64,000 bases of DNA, taken from positions 39,559,313 through 39,623,312 of the forward strand of contig RSEF01000005.1 in NCBI GenBank assembly GCA_003993805.1, given 5' to 3'. The notes under the pieces were generated by a model. The model did not search any database. It saw only the letters and a program-made list of their open reading frames with translations, and was not told where the DNA came from. Shown here in pieces: positions 1 to 14,306 of this stretch. The DNA is from Himantopus leucocephalus. Lineage: Eukaryota > Chordata > Aves > Charadriiformes > Recurvirostridae. The first letter of the stretch is position 1; each line of letters opens with the position of its first letter. The translations under genes and the position numbers were made by a program.

Positions 1-2765
1 ACACTGTGGGACCGCAGGAGCTGGCGGTGGGGACTGCAGCACTGGCGGGAGCGTTTACAGCCCCTGAAGAGGAATTTCTGGTTTTGCTGGGAAAGAAAAC
101 ACACTGTAAAAGCAGACCTGTGCTGCAGGGATAGCACTGATTGCAGAAGTAAAGAGCGGTGCGTCTTGCCAAGATTTTATAGACGTTGCTGAGGAAGGGC
201 AGCAGCATCTCTGCTTATTTTGCTAGCACAGCCTGGCATGGTTTTAGAAGGATACTTATGGGGCTTTAGTTCTCTCGTTAGCATCCCTTGGGGCAGTGCT
301 GGCTCTTCTGCAGCATAAAGGGCACGTTCCACTGCTGCACAACTTGACCTGATTTCATCCGGGCTGCATCTGCTGCAGCGCTTTTGCTGAGATATATAAT
401 ATGTGTCTACAAAACTATTAACCTACTACTTTATTGTTCTGAAATAGAGAAACAGTCAGTACCTCAGACTTCACTGAAGTTAGGCTCAGAGGCATCTGTT
501 TTGGAGTCTTGTAGGCACCGAGTAGTAAATTGGAATAAAAGAAAGTTATTCTACTTAATTTCTTTTTCCTGTTTTTTCATGTTTGACCTGAATTATGGAG
601 AACAATTAAATTTAAAACAGACTTTTATGATGGATCTGATTTAGTTGTAACTACTTTTTGGAACAGTTTGGTCTTTCTTTTTCTGATAAGAGTGTGATCA
701 TTAGTGTCTCGAGTACTCACTGGAAAAACATTCAATTAATGGGAAAAGAGAGTATAAGAAATGTTGAATGTTTCTTTAATTGATTATTTATGCATTTTTC
801 ATTGGAAGCTAACCACAATCTTTTTTCAAAAATATTTTGTTCTGAGTTTTATTTATTTAGCTGTAGGATTTCCTTAGGCATCTAGATTTTGAACCAGATA
901 TTTTACTGAGACCATGTATTGCCAGGGATGACTACATCAGTTACTGAGGGATAACTGAAATTTTAAGACTATTGAAAAAAAGAGAGACACAGAGAGAATC
1001 ATTGCTGATTCCTGTGGAAAGGGGAATTATACACAAAAGGCAAATACTCAGAGCTGGTAACAAATGAGAGCTGAGTATTCACCACCTTACTGGCTCACAG
1101 TAGAAGTATTTCATCTAGAAGACAACACAATATAGAAATAGAAATTTATAGAAATTTTGTTCCATTACTAAAACAACACTAAACCACTATTTTTATTCAT
1201 ATTTTAATATATATCTTTCTTTTTAAAATGCAGCTAATATTATTCTTCATGATCTTGTACTGTAATGTCATGACATTCCCACAGTGACATTTCTCCCACT
1301 GTAGGAATGTATATTTTACTGCAAAGAGATCAACTATTATTGCTTATGGAATTATCAACTGCACGTTCTTCTGATTAGCCATTCTTAAAACAGGGTGCTC
1401 TGAACAGACACCAAAAGGATATCCAATAGATACAGCTTCTCATTTACAGTCCAAACATTCCTTCTGAAATCCCAGAAAAGAAAGATTCCTTTAAATATTC
1501 CCAGTAGTCTAGGAATAAATCACTGTAAATCTCACAGACTTCAACAACTGGAATAGAAAGAGTCCTGAGGTCACACCTGAAACAGAGTTCTAGGGAGTAA
1601 CATATTGCATTACTAAATGAGTCACTAGGCCAGCTGTGTTTATATATCTTGTGCAATTAAAAGTTGGTGATCTTTCTCCTGATAACAATGGGGTATGCTG
1701 TACTCTGAATTCACGAGTCACATGGAGAAAAATCCACTGTTTGGCCATTATCCAAAAATGACAATGACAAGTACATGAGCAAGTGGTGATTTGCCTTGCT
1801 CAGTCTCTGGAAGACTCTTTTTTTTTCTTTTTTTGAGTTCTGTTATTTACCAAGTAATAGAAATGTTGGGCAATAATCAAGAATAGAGAGCTGACGGTAT
1901 TAATATAGCATTGACGGACTGGAAACCAGATGGTCTGTCAGATAATGAAGTATTATCTGGCAAGAGATTGTTCCTGAAAGCCAACATCCTCACCTATTTA
2001 GCACTCTGGAATGTCGACATATCAGTTACCACATTCATGAGGTGGTATGTGTTGTACTTTAGAAGCCATCCCTAGAAGAGGCTTTTTAATTCAAAATTAC
2101 TGCCTGATGAGAGGGTAAAAGTGCCATTATTATAGCACAGCTGGATGAGTATAATATACAGCAAGATGTGAACCATGCACCAAAAATCAGGTTAAAGAGG
2201 AAAACATAATAGGCTACATCCTGATTTCTGTCTAACCAAAGCCATGGTTTCATGGATGTTTTAAACCAGCGCTGCCACCAGAAGAAGCGATGGTGTATCC
2301 TGTGTACCCAGAGCTGTATGTTCCTGCTTTTGTGCCACAGCCTCCTTTGTGCCAGCACATGCACTTCTGCACCTGGTCAGGAGTCGTGGATGTTGGAAAA
2401 ATGATGGGGTTAATATTAACCTGGCCATTAAAAACAAAGTGTGTTGGTAATCCAGAAGGGTTCCTCCTGGGTGGCTCATGATGTGGGCGCACAGACCTTT
2501 TGCCAGCGGGAAAGGAAGGGATAGTGTGGAGGCAGGACAGGGAGACTGGGAAAGGAAGACAATGGAGGTGGGATTATTTCCTCTTTGACAGCAGTGCTAG
2601 TTTATGCCAAATGTGGGTGAAACCAGAATTCAAGAATAGCCAGAGCTATTGGATTCAAGATTATTTGATTGAAAACTAGCTGACCACGTGATATTAGCTC
2701 CTTAACTCCTGTCCGTTCTGGATAGCTAATATTTTCACATAAGCCATTTGCTGTAATCACAACTA

Positions 2766-3212
2766 GGGCAACAAAGATGACTGAGGGACTGGAGCATCTC
2801 CCTTATGAGGAAAGGCTGAGAGAGCTGGGACTCTCTAGCCTGGAGAAGAGAAGGCTGAGGGGAGACCTTATTATTGCTTAAAGTATCTAAAGGGTGGGTT
2901 GAAGGAGGATGGAACCAGACTCTTTTCAGTGGTTCCAGTGACAGAATGAGGGGCAACGGGCACAAGTTGGAACATAGGAAGTTCCATTCAAACACAGGAA
3001 AAAACTTCTTTATGGTGAGGGTGACAGAGCACTGGAACAGGCTGCCCAGGGAGGTCGTGGAGTCCCCTTCTCTGGAGATTTTCAAGACCCGCCTGGATGC
3101 AGTGCTGAGTAATGTGCTCTAGGCAATCCTGCTTTCTCAGGGGAGTTGGACTAGAAGATCTCTAGACGTCCCTTCCAACCCTGACAATTCCGTGATTCTG
3201 TGATTCCATGAC
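2766..3212 (+). mobile_element. CR1 non-LTR retrotransposon, 3' fragment
   Basis: A typical avian CR1 3' end. It has the GGAGAAGAGAAGGCTGAGG segment, the ACTGGAACAGGCTGCCCAGG segment (encoding HWNRLPREVVESPSLEIF at the C-terminus of ORF2), a short UTR and the tail repeats ATTCCGTGATTCTGTGATTC. The 5' truncation is typical of target-primed insertion. The reading frame is broken near 2870-2880. Confidence 0.93.
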
Positions 3213-6200
3213 TAGGAAGTCCTTTGCTCACACAAAGGAGGAAAAGTGGTACGTGCTACTATTGGATGGGAAGAAAATAGTTATGATATAATCTGTCCAG
3301 ATACGTAATAAATAACTAACAACTGTTTAAGAGTACAAACATTATTCCATCATTGTTGGCATTATTCATTTACAACACCTAGAAAATAATTTACCTAGAT
3401 AACGTAAATCAGATAAAAGGGCTTCTCTTCTATTCTTTCAGTGCTATAAGGTTCAATACTGATTATAAAAATAATTCCGTGAAAAAGTCTGCCACACTCA
3501 GCAAACCCATATACAGAATGTAGCTTCAAATGGGCTAAAGTGCATTTGTGGTATCACTGGGCCCAATTATCTTGGTAGGGTGAATTTTCTGTCTGCCAGG
3601 GAGATGACAGCATTCAGAATTTCCCTGATGTGAAACTAATACTCTCTCACGCTTTAAATATGTATGCTGAAATATTATCAGTCAAAGTCTTTTTTTTTTC
3701 TCCAGCTTGGTTTGGGAATGCTTCAAAGACATTGTTATCTCTAGAATCAAATGTATAATTTAACCCAGCCCTTAATATTTTTGAATCAAGTAGGGAACAA
3801 TAATTAAGAGTGGGAAGCGTTTCAGTTAAATAAAAAAAAAGAAGCCACATACAGAAAGCAGAAATTAAAATAAGCATTTAAAATCAGTATCGTGTTTTAT
3901 TCCTGGTGAACATTTAATGAAATCGGTAAATGTTTCAATAGACACAAAAACTGGTGGGGCGGTAAATGTGAACAGATTATTGTTTTAGAATTACACCCAA
4001 TGTCATGGTCACTGTGCAACTAAAGGCATTTTCGTATGGCCAAATACAAAGTAATTCAAGGAGGAATCAAAATTCAGTTTATACTTGCTATATCAACAAT
4101 GCGGAGAACGTTGTCTTAGGAAGCAGTAACACCAAAAGAATTAGTTGTTAAAATAATTACGTCAGCATGAGCTCGTAGGACTATACCATAGCAAAAAGCA
4201 TCACACAATCCTAAAGCATACAAAAAGAAAAGTGCTATGTGCAACTAAGGAATAGTAATGAAGGACAGAATTTTGCCTCTGTATATAACTTTGGTAACAC
4301 AACTGATAAAATACTGAATTAAATCAACGCTTCAAAGAAAATATAGAGACACTGAAGAAATTTGAGAGTGCCACAAAACTATCTTGGGAGGAAAACAAGC
4401 CTTGTGTCATAAAATTCAAGGGGCTAAGTTTTCCTGGTTGTGAAAAAGAACATTGAAAAGTTACTTGATTGCTATCCATAGATATATTTTTCACCTATGG
4501 AAGAAGTTTTCTGGCACCTGTGAGTTCAAGGGCTTTCAGCCTTGCTCACCACAACCACTACCTGGAATCTGATGTTAAGCAAATGCAGCCTTCAAACACC
4601 GCTTTCCCTGAATGCAGAAAAACACTGGAGCAATCATCTGGAGGGTTTTTGCTGGAGGGCCATTACTTAATTCTTTCCAAATATTGTTTAATGTAGTTCC
4701 TAGATGAAAGCTTGTATCAGTAAAGTGATGTATCCTAAAGGGTCCCTTCTGAGTTTGTAGTCTAGTCTCATAACTCATCCCCTGTCTTGTATTAAGCTTT
4801 GAGAACAGGAAATCTTGCACTGCCCTAAACCTACCATACCACTTGGAGGTTTGCATTATAGTAATGACTGTACTTACATCATGCTTCAGAGCTTCAGCCA
4901 GTCACTGTCAGGGATCAAGAGGGATTATTTTTTCTTAATGCACAATTGACTAGCTGCATGATAGAGAAGGGTTTTTTCCTTCCTTTTAAGCATGATTGGA
5001 TACAGATGAAGATGTGATAGCATGGATTAGTCCTTCGAGGTAAAAAGGAAATCCATTTGGGGGGGTAGGGTGGTTTATTTTTGGAGGCTCAGAGTCTTAC
5101 CTATTTACAGTTTGGGGGTAAGGAAGGAATTTCTGCCTCAGTCTGGTAGGGAATATCATAAATTTCCTGTTCCAGGCATTATCTCTGGCTCTTTCTGGCC
5201 GTTTTCTGCATTCTGCCTAGCCTGCTGCTCAGATTCCCTGCCTTCAAGACCAGTGTTGTCTTTAATCTGTACAAGAACAAATACAGCAAAGTGAGAGGTC
5301 TTTTTATCCTTATTGAGCACCCCTTCAGTCAGCCTGAACAGAATTTCAAACCATAAATGCTCTGGTTACGCGTCCATCATGCGTTTAACATTTTAGCTTC
5401 TTTTGCTTTCGTCCTGTCATCTCCACGTACATTTCTTTCTTTCAGAAGATTTCCATTCCAGAAGGACTTTTACTTTTTTGAATTCCTTTCTCTGCTCTTC
5501 AGTGATCTGGTGTACAGTGCAGTTTTACTGATAATTGCATTAGCATGAATGAGTGTGGAAGACTGTGGTATGGAGATGGTATGAACATCTGGGGAAAGCT
5601 TTGTTAGGAAGGTGTAGGCATTTCTTACACCAGGTACATCACTGAAGAATGCTTGTCCTGTAACAATTACTTACTAAATGCAGTTATTTGTGCACTTATT
5701 AAATGTGCTTAAAATCTCTCTGACCTATTTCCTATCATAGATCCCCCCTCCTATGGTAGGCATCCTTATGCTGTCCTTTCCAAGCTGCGCTATTTGTATA
5801 CAGGTTGTCCAGTTCTTCGCCCCTCCTGCTTATTATTGCCTATTATTGCTAATCCTTGCTATACCTCCAAAAGATCCTCTTGGCATACTGTGTTCTCTTC
5901 TGAAAAATTACTTTCAAAACCTCTTCTGAGGCTGAAAAAACGCTAACTCATTGTAACCCCAGCATAAGCCTCCTTCAGTATCTTTACTATAATTCTTAGG
6001 AATTCAGTATTTAATTCAGATCGGGATTTAGGCTGAGATATAGATGAGGTTTTACTCTGTCCAGTGATTCACTCTGCCAATCCAGGCACATAACAACAAG
6101 AACTGCTTAGTGACTCAGCAAATAACAGACCAAATTTAGTTTACTCCTCTGGTGGCTTAGTCAGTGATGTGTTACACCACTGGAAAGAAACCTGGTGCTA

Positions 6201-9200
6201 TGATTTTCTTTTTTTGCTGTTGTTGTTTTGTTTTGTTTTGCAATGCAAAGGTTTGGATCAACTTCAGGAGATTGTAATATATTGATTTAATCCTAACCAG
6301 TTGGCAAAAATACTTCAGGATCTGGGGAGTAAAAGACTATTTCTTCCAGACCATTCATTCTCACGGGCCTTTTTTTGTAACAAGCAATAGTTTTATTCTA
6401 TCACTTTAAAACAAATAACTGAAACTTAGATTATAGTGTAATGTAATTAAGAGAGTTTTAACACAAACGTTGATTATGCACAAATGGCAGATGTATGATA
6501 GTGCTCCACTTTTTTAATCTTTATTTTCACCTTAGAAGGTAAGAATTAGTGATTACTGTGCCTGGTCCTTTTTTGTGAGGCTTTGTTGCTAAATTTCACT
6601 TCTTATTGTCTCCAACTCTTGTAGCCTAGCCTTTGTTTGCAGTTCTCAAAATTTTCAGTGACAGTAGGCCAGTTTCACATTGCATCAGTCCACCCATTTC
6701 CAAGAAAATGTTTCCAAAGGCTGTGTGTACTTCTGAAAGCATGAAGACTGAGGCACCAGTGTTTACTTTAATAACTGATGAAAATAAAATGTTAGAGATT
6801 AGAATCTGTGTGGTTTTACTCGATTCGGGCATATCCCACAGAAGATTTAAAAAAAAAAAAAAATTACCAGAAGATCATCCATTACCAGTGCGTAATTTCC
6901 TGGACACTGAAATGCAAAAGATCCAAGAACGTTCTGCAGCTCCTCGCAATTCTGTATGTGTGGAACTGTGCACAGCTACAGATGTTTCCACTGCCGCAGA
7001 ATTCACTAAAAACTGCCAGGGAATTTGGCCCAGATGTGCTATAGAATTACAATGACCCTGGTAATAGTGAAACTTTAAGCAGCAAACACCAGATGTCCAG
7101 TAAAATGGTTAAAACTGAGATCCAAAGCATTTTTTTTACCACATCATCACAAACAAGTTTGGAGTGAATAAGCTGAAAATCTCAAGTAATACTTCATTAT
7201 TCGTCATCTCTGAGATGATTCTACGTGCTTGACTTGTTGTGATGTAGTGCCATTCAAGTATAACGTCTCGTAGGAAGGCTGCATTCCCAGAGGCTTAAAT
7301 AATTTTGAAAAATGAATTAATTGGACAGGTATACAAATTAAACTTAATGCAAGGTTGTATTTTTCTCCTTACCTCCTTTCTTTACTCATTTTGCTTGAAA
7401 AGCGATTCTGCTGTGCTGCTGCCTTATGATAGCTCGCCCGCAGACAGGATAAATGAAGTGCTGTTGGTGCCAGCTAATGTAGTTCTGCTTTAGCTCAAAT
7501 GGTAGCAGACTCGAGCTGCGGTACCAGGGCTCCGTGCACTGCTACATTCTGCGTCCGTATGCGTGGTAAATGTACTTTTCCTACAAAGTACAAGTATTCA
7601 TTACATTATGAGGCGCTGCTTTATACTTTGTGGTTTCCGAGGGGTCCACGTGTCGGGCAGACCCCAGAGACGACGGAAAGCATTACATTTCTCTTTCCAC
7701 TCCCTATTGATTATTTATGATTTTTTATATCCTCAAGTGTAAGTTTTATACGTTCACTGTCAGAATGTACATTTGGCCTTTTTTTAAGTGTCTCTAAACC
7801 AAAAAAAAATCATTTCTGTTACAAATCCTGAATCAAAATGTACTATGTTATTCATGGAAACCTGGTTGTGTTTGTTAGTGATATAGATCTGTACAGGGCA
7901 ATAGACATATATCAGTATTCATAAGTTAAATTCACTGGGTTTTTTTAAAGCTTGAATGTAGCAGTAGTCTGCTCTGTTTTGTCTGTGGAAAAATAACTGT
8001 ACTAAGCTTTTTTACTTGGAACTGGGATTATAGGCTTCATAGATAAAAACTCAAAAAATAGGAAGAAAGATCCACAGGTTCAGAAAGGTCTTGAATGCTT
8101 AGAGAAAAAAGTAAGGAATATGTAGTCTTTGAAAGAAAAGGAGTAGTTATGTTCTTCAAACTCTTAAAAAAACTTCTTTGCAAAAGATGTGGTATATACT
8201 ATTAAAATAAAGAGGACTATTTTGACTTCAGTAGGAGTTGAATCACTGAAGAAGAGTCCATAGTTCTGTTACTGTTACTCACTTTTAAACAAGAAAGTGT
8301 AAAAACTTGTTTACTAAAAAGTATGTTCTTCCCTGGAAGAAAAACTGATCATAAACCAACAAGCGCATCATGGCAGAAAGAAAATTAAGTTAAACTACTG
8401 CTTTCAGAAATACTGATGCTCAAGAATTTATGATTTCTCTCATTTTTTAGTTATGCAGCTGTTTAGATAATTTTCAGCTGGCCTCAGGTGATATCCTCGT
8501 GTGAATTTTTGTAACCCAAAAGGAGAACACAAGGCTGTTGTCAACACTGCTGAGTTTCTCTCTTTTTTTTTTTACTGTATGGCCAGTTTTATGTAGTTTC
8601 AGTACAAAATCATAAATTGTGTTGTTCTTTCTTGAACTGCAGACACCCATTTTACTAAAAGCTCGCTGACACTTGTGGCCTTTTCAGCGTTTTTAACTTG
8701 CAGCAAAACAGAACCCATAGAAGAGCCTACTGTGTTGTGTATCAATGCTGATAGCGTTGGATGCCTTTTCTCGGAGCATTGCCTGGGGATGCCCAGCGCT
8801 CCCAATGACTTTACCACCTGTTCCTTCAAGACCAGCTACAATTACAGCAGAAACCATTGCACTTGGAACTCTCTGCCCACCCTTGCCTTGCCAACCTGCT
8901 TGTAGCCCAGACTTTCTTGCCTGTGACAGCAGTTTGCCAGGCACAGGTTTGCAATGAAACTGCAGTTCTGACTGCTTATTACCCCAGTTAAAAAAAAATT
9001 TAAATGTCTTCTTATGGCCTTGCTGCTTTTACTGTCCATAGAGAAGGTTTTCGCGTGGCTCTCAAGCAACTCTGTAGGATAGCAGGTAATCATTTAGTCA
9101 TGCCTAGTGAAATGTTTATATTGACTTTGTAATGTTCTCTGATGATGGCGAACAAGGAAGTAGTGTGGTTGCCAATTGCAGTTACACTTACGGAGTGTGA

Positions 9201-10748
9201 GATCATGGCAAATCATACTGCTGCAGAGGTGCAATGATAATCTCCGGCTAATCTGGCTGAGTTCTAAATCCAGCTCAGAGGTGGTTACCGAGCAAGCCTC
9301 ATGGCATGTTTGTGAGCTACGCAAGAAAAAAGGTTTCTCTTTTGCAAATTCAGAGAAAATTAGGGATCTAGAAGAAAAGCAAATTTGACCCAAATTGACT
9401 TTCTTTTCCGCATATTGATGGTTATAAAGGTATTATGATTTTAAGTCATAAAATGCAGAAAGTTTTGACACAAAAAAAATCATGCTGTCTGCTGTAAAAT
9501 AGTTTGTGTTGGATCTACTTGAATTGCTACATGAAACGCCTTCTTCATTTGTAAAGTAAAATACTCTGCATGCTTTTAAAAGTAACTTGGGAGAGAGGGT
9601 TCGTTTGTTTTGTTTATTCAATGCCGAAGTGGCAAAATTTCTTTTCTGCAGAAGAATTCAAGTTGAGAAGGGTGCTGGATCAGGAAAGTATATTGAGAAA
9701 AAGAAAACATTTCAAAAGACATGTACAAGTTAAACCTGCTGAGGCAGGTTTGCTGCTCAAAGAACACATTGCAAGTTTTTTTAAAAAATAAATAATCCAG
9801 TAGAAACTGCCACATCGCTGAGACACAGACTCCATTACTTTTTTTCAAAAAAAAGCCGTCAGGTTTCTTTACAGATGGCTGTGCAGATGAGGAGAGTATT
9901 GGCAGGTGGGGCATGGCTACATAAAACAAGAGTAGATCACTGAATAATAGACATCAATAATAATAATTAGGGCAGCTACTTCTACATGATTCTTCCCTTT
10001 ACACATTTGTCTTGCCTGTCGGTCTGGTCTCAAAAGGCATTTACGTATCTCTGCATCACAATCTCATAGCAGGTTTTTCATCAGTAACTAAAATATATCA
10101 CTGGTGTAAAGCCTTGCAAAATCCATTTCTAACTGCTTAACAGTTAACTTTGTTTGGAATCCTTTGGTAAATCTTTGGTAAGCCTTCTTCATTTCTCAGT
10201 CATTGAAACCTACCTTGCCTGTCCTTTTTCTCTTTGAGAAGCTCTGAGTGAAGGTTAGTCACCTCTCCAGACAAAGTAATGACATCACAGCGCTTTATCT
10301 TCTAAATTGTGTGAGAAGGACGGGAGGAACGTTGTCATAGTGTGTGGGTTCCATAGTATTGAAGGTGGAATCAGCTTGGAAGCACTGCCACATATTGCCT
10401 GAAAAGGAAGCTTTCACATTTAAAATGTATCGTGATTAAAAAAAATGAAAAATAAGTTTGTTTCTGTTAATTGTAAACTCTATTTGTTCTTAGATCGGCA
10501 TAATGTTAAGCAAAATGTATTAATCCATATGGTATTTTTAGGCCGTTTGTGTGTGGTGTCTGAAGAATAGGAGGTATCCTTCTGGGGGTCATTCCAGCAT
10601 CCATGACAGTGTGTAACACAAATCTTCATCTGACAAAAGATTTCTTAAGCAGTGTAACCTGGGCTGGGGTGAGCTGGATGGAACAAAGGGCTGGAGTTCG
10701 TTTTCACACCTGTGCCCTCGCTGTATCACACTGGCACTGCATGATGGC

Positions 10749-10848
10749 NNNNNNNNNNNNNNNNNNNNNNNNNNNNNNNNNNNNNNNNNNNNNNNNNNNN
10801 NNNNNNNNNNNNNNNNNNNNNNNNNNNNNNNNNNNNNNNNNNNNNNNN
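10749..10848. other. 100-N scaffold gap
   Basis: Exactly 100 N, a conventional placeholder; the true size is unknown. Confidence 0.99.
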
Positions 10849-11407
10849 CTCTCTCTGGTTATTTTTTTAGCGTCAGAAACACTAAAAGCACATATTTCTA
10901 AGCACATAGCTACAAAGGACTATTTTTTTCTCTGGTATCAAAACTGAAAATGAATCATTTTCTTGCATTCTTTAGCTTCAATAGACATAGGTGTGGAGCT
11001 ACTTTAAAACAGTGACTGCTTCCTGTCGTACCAGTTGTGGCAGTACTGTTAGCAAAAGGGGGGGGAAAAAAAACCTTAAATTCTCTTCTAGTGTTTGAAC
11101 AACTAAAACTCCTACTGAACAAATGAAGCATTCTGCCAGTTCTGACAATCCAAAATGCAATGAAGAATTTTTCTGTTTCAGAAGCTCTAGGCAAAGCTGT
11201 TTTGGCATGTCTGTAGCTTATTCCTATTGCAAACAAAGGGGCAGCTAGAGGGAAAGTCTTTTGGGGAAGAAAATGCTGTCAGTTGTAAGAAATGAGACAT
11301 GTAGACCCATTCTACAGCCCAGCTAGTGATTACATGCAGGCAATTTTGTAAGAGCCTGGACCAGCTGCCAGTGATAATAACACTGCCATTTGCCCTGATT
11401 TCAACAG

Positions 11408-11711
11408 GAATTACATCAAACAGACCAGCTTAAGGCTGGTCTCAGGAGCATGGGCAAAACTGGTATTTCGTTCATTGGCCGTGGGGGCCAGGCTACAAGA
11501 AAAGCGTTACGAAGGAACAGGCGAAGGTGGCCGGGAGCCCTGCAGAGAGAGCCTTGCTGCGGGGCTGGCAGCGCTGGAGGGAGCAGCGGGTGCTGCAGCT
11601 GGTGGGATCCTGCCTCTCCGCTCGCCGGCCATCGCCATCCTCCCAGGTAGCCCCGTTGCCCCCTCGGCAGCAGCGGCCAGCCCAGCTTCACAGGCCCCTG
11701 GCACTGGCATG
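11408..11711 (+). other. GC-rich island with exon-like splice borders
   Basis: A GC-rich, CpG-containing segment in otherwise AT-rich intron. It is preceded by an acceptor-like TTTCAACAG and followed by a strong donor-like ATG|GTAAGT. Several frames are open on both strands, so coding potential cannot be told apart from base composition. It could be an alternative or non-coding exon, or just a GC-rich patch. Confidence 0.25.
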
Positions 11712-14227
11712 GTAAGTGGCGGAGGTGCGAGCGTATCTACATTTTTAAAAATCCCATTTAGTTTAATACACATGAAGCTGTTACTCAGGCAGTACATGGT
11801 AACAATGTACCACTAAACGAATGAATTTATAATCATCCTTGGGGAAAAAAAGCCAGAACAAGATGTTCTTTTTTCACACACAGGGAACTGTTGAGGCTAC
11901 GTTGTGCGTTACAACGCAATGCACAGCAATGTGAATGCAAACTTCACCTTCCTAGAATTTTTTTTAGGTGCCTGAGTATAGCAAAACACAGAAAGCGTAT
12001 GAGGAAATATGTAGTGTAAGAGAGGGCTAGACCCTCATTTGACTAGAGAGAAATTTTAACAAGGATTCCTCTTTTTTACTCTCACTTTTTGCTGCACAAA
12101 AGACACAAGAAAGGAAGGAGAAGGTTTCATCTTTCCCTCTCTTGAGGGATTTATATTTAGGTGTGTCCTGTAATTTATATTAATTCAGAACGCAGACTAG
12201 AAAGCCAAAAATTAGCAAGGATTTTGACCAAGAGATTGAGAAGTGATTAGAAGTCGTGGAAGAAAGACTCATTTCTCAGTAAGAATAACAAAGTCACATG
12301 GATGATGGATCATAATAACTTCATAATCTGACCCACATGCAGTAAATATGGTGATGACTGTCATTTTGAATAAGTGAGGTAGATTGATGTTGATTATTAA
12401 TCCATTTCTTGGCCAGTCTGATTGTTTCTGAGCCAGATCCTCCACTGTTTATATTTTTCTGAAGAGTACCTTTCACTGACAGTCTCTTCCTTTATAACCA
12501 GTCACTTTTCATAATCTGTGCTGCCTTAACTTACTTGAGGGATTTCTTTCAAGAGCTGGTCTGCTTCTAGTGTTCTCATAGCTGGACACTTGGTCTTCTT
12601 TTAGCATATAGTGTAACATCAGTGTTACTACAGACACATGTTAACGTATAATTCTATATTACATTTACTTGCTGTGAAAAAAAAAATTCTGTTCTTCCTT
12701 AATTCCCATGTGTTGCAACCGATGGTGAGTTATATGAATGCACGCTCAGTGAAAAAAGTAAAATATGGTATGAAAATAAGTACCTAGTACTTAGCGCTGG
12801 TGTCTAAAATGGCAGGTATCTGTATAGTTGACACAGAATAGGTGAAGAAATATATTTGCATAATAGAAATTCAGAAGCTAGCTTGGCTAAGTGTGTCATT
12901 GATAGCTTTATATGAGGTTCCTGTGGGGACATGTGTTTAACATTTGCAGTGGGATAATATACATAACATACTTCACAAGAAAAAAAGCTTTTTGGCGAGC
13001 AACAGAGTGTCCAAGCCTGGTTTTCTATGAATGGGTCCAACCTTTAATATCTTTTCAACTCTGTGCCTGTGGCCCCTGAGCGACACCCAGCCTTCCCTCT
13101 AGCATACCTCTTCAGCTGGGCAAAGGCTTGTAGACGCTGTGATTGAGGGTGAACTACATGTGTAAACTGGCTGGTGGATTGCTGTTCTCAAAATAAATGT
13201 CTAAATTCTAAGTCCCTTTTTCTCAGCAGTAGGTACTGATTTGTGCCTTCCTTCACTAAACACTCGCTAATTTTCTGGAAACTTCTGGGAATTTAAAATC
13301 TTTTAAATCTTCAGCTAGGTCAACATAAAGATTACTTCCCACTAATAGCTATATTAAAGTAATATCGCCCTGTTTTCAATTCTTTTACTTTCTGTTAGTA
13401 ATAAGTTCTCAACGTACTATATACCATGAAATAAAAAGATACCTTTTTCCTGATATAAATGAAACTCTAAGTACATTTCGTTACATTTAGACATACTTTC
13501 TTCCTCTTCTTGAACACCCACCCTTCTACCAAGCATGTCTTCAAAATTCCTTCCCTTTGTTGAAATAAAAAAATTTGTAAAATCAGAAAGTCGCGCATTC
13601 ATTTAATGTAACTGACATGGTCATGAAACCCAGGTCTTTTATTTATACTTGGGATAATGCAGAGGTAATGAAAGCAGAATTGAACCTAAGAGGTTTTTTG
13701 TTTCAATTATAAAACAATGTGGGTAAGAGACTTGGTTTTGACAGCAACAGAAGAAAGGGAATATTATGTTCATGCCTTCAATCAGCTTTATTAGATCCTT
13801 AAAGGGAAAATTATGTGAAAGACAGAGGAAGAAAACAACAAACTAAGCAAGATCCCAATTTCAGTATAATTTGGAGAAAATAACTGATTTAGGTTGGTCG
13901 TTTTGCCAGGGTGAATGACTCAAGGCTTCCAAACAAGAAATGGAAAACAGAAGGATAGCAAAAGCCTGAAAGAACAAATTGAGAAGATATGATTGACTGT
14001 AATGTTTCAAAATCAACTGCTGCAAAGATGAGTTTGGGCTGTTGCCCAGAATACAATTGAATGGTGATGTTCATTTAGACCCTTAATGCTGAAACAAAAT
14101 AAGATGTAGCTGTGTTTCTGTTAGAGATTTACTTGTTCTTTCCAGTGTCTGTAGCTAGGGATATGATGTCACGTCCTCTCTCGTCTATCACGCGCTGCGG
14201 TGATTGCTGCTGCTGTTCTATAATTTT

Positions 14228-14306
14228 TCTGAACACCAGTTTTCTGAAGGAAGGCCTTAATCCAGGNTCTGAACACCAGTTTTCTGAAGGAAGGCCTTAA
14301 TCCAGG
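14228..14306. repeat. 39-bp perfect tandem duplication around a single N
   Basis: Bases 14228-14266 and 14268-14306 are identical and separated by one N at 14267. This is most simply an unmerged contig overlap rather than biology. Confidence 0.9.

Noticed and set aside
6633..7055. 140-codon open frame on the + strand
   Set aside because: It crosses a 15-base A run giving poly-lysine, has no recognisable domain, and overlaps an unrelated open frame. It is most likely chance.
7490..7562. tRNA-like start TAGCTCAAATGGTAGCAG
   Set aside because: It resembles a tRNA A box, but there is no B box (GGTTCGAAT-type) at the right distance and no cloverleaf.
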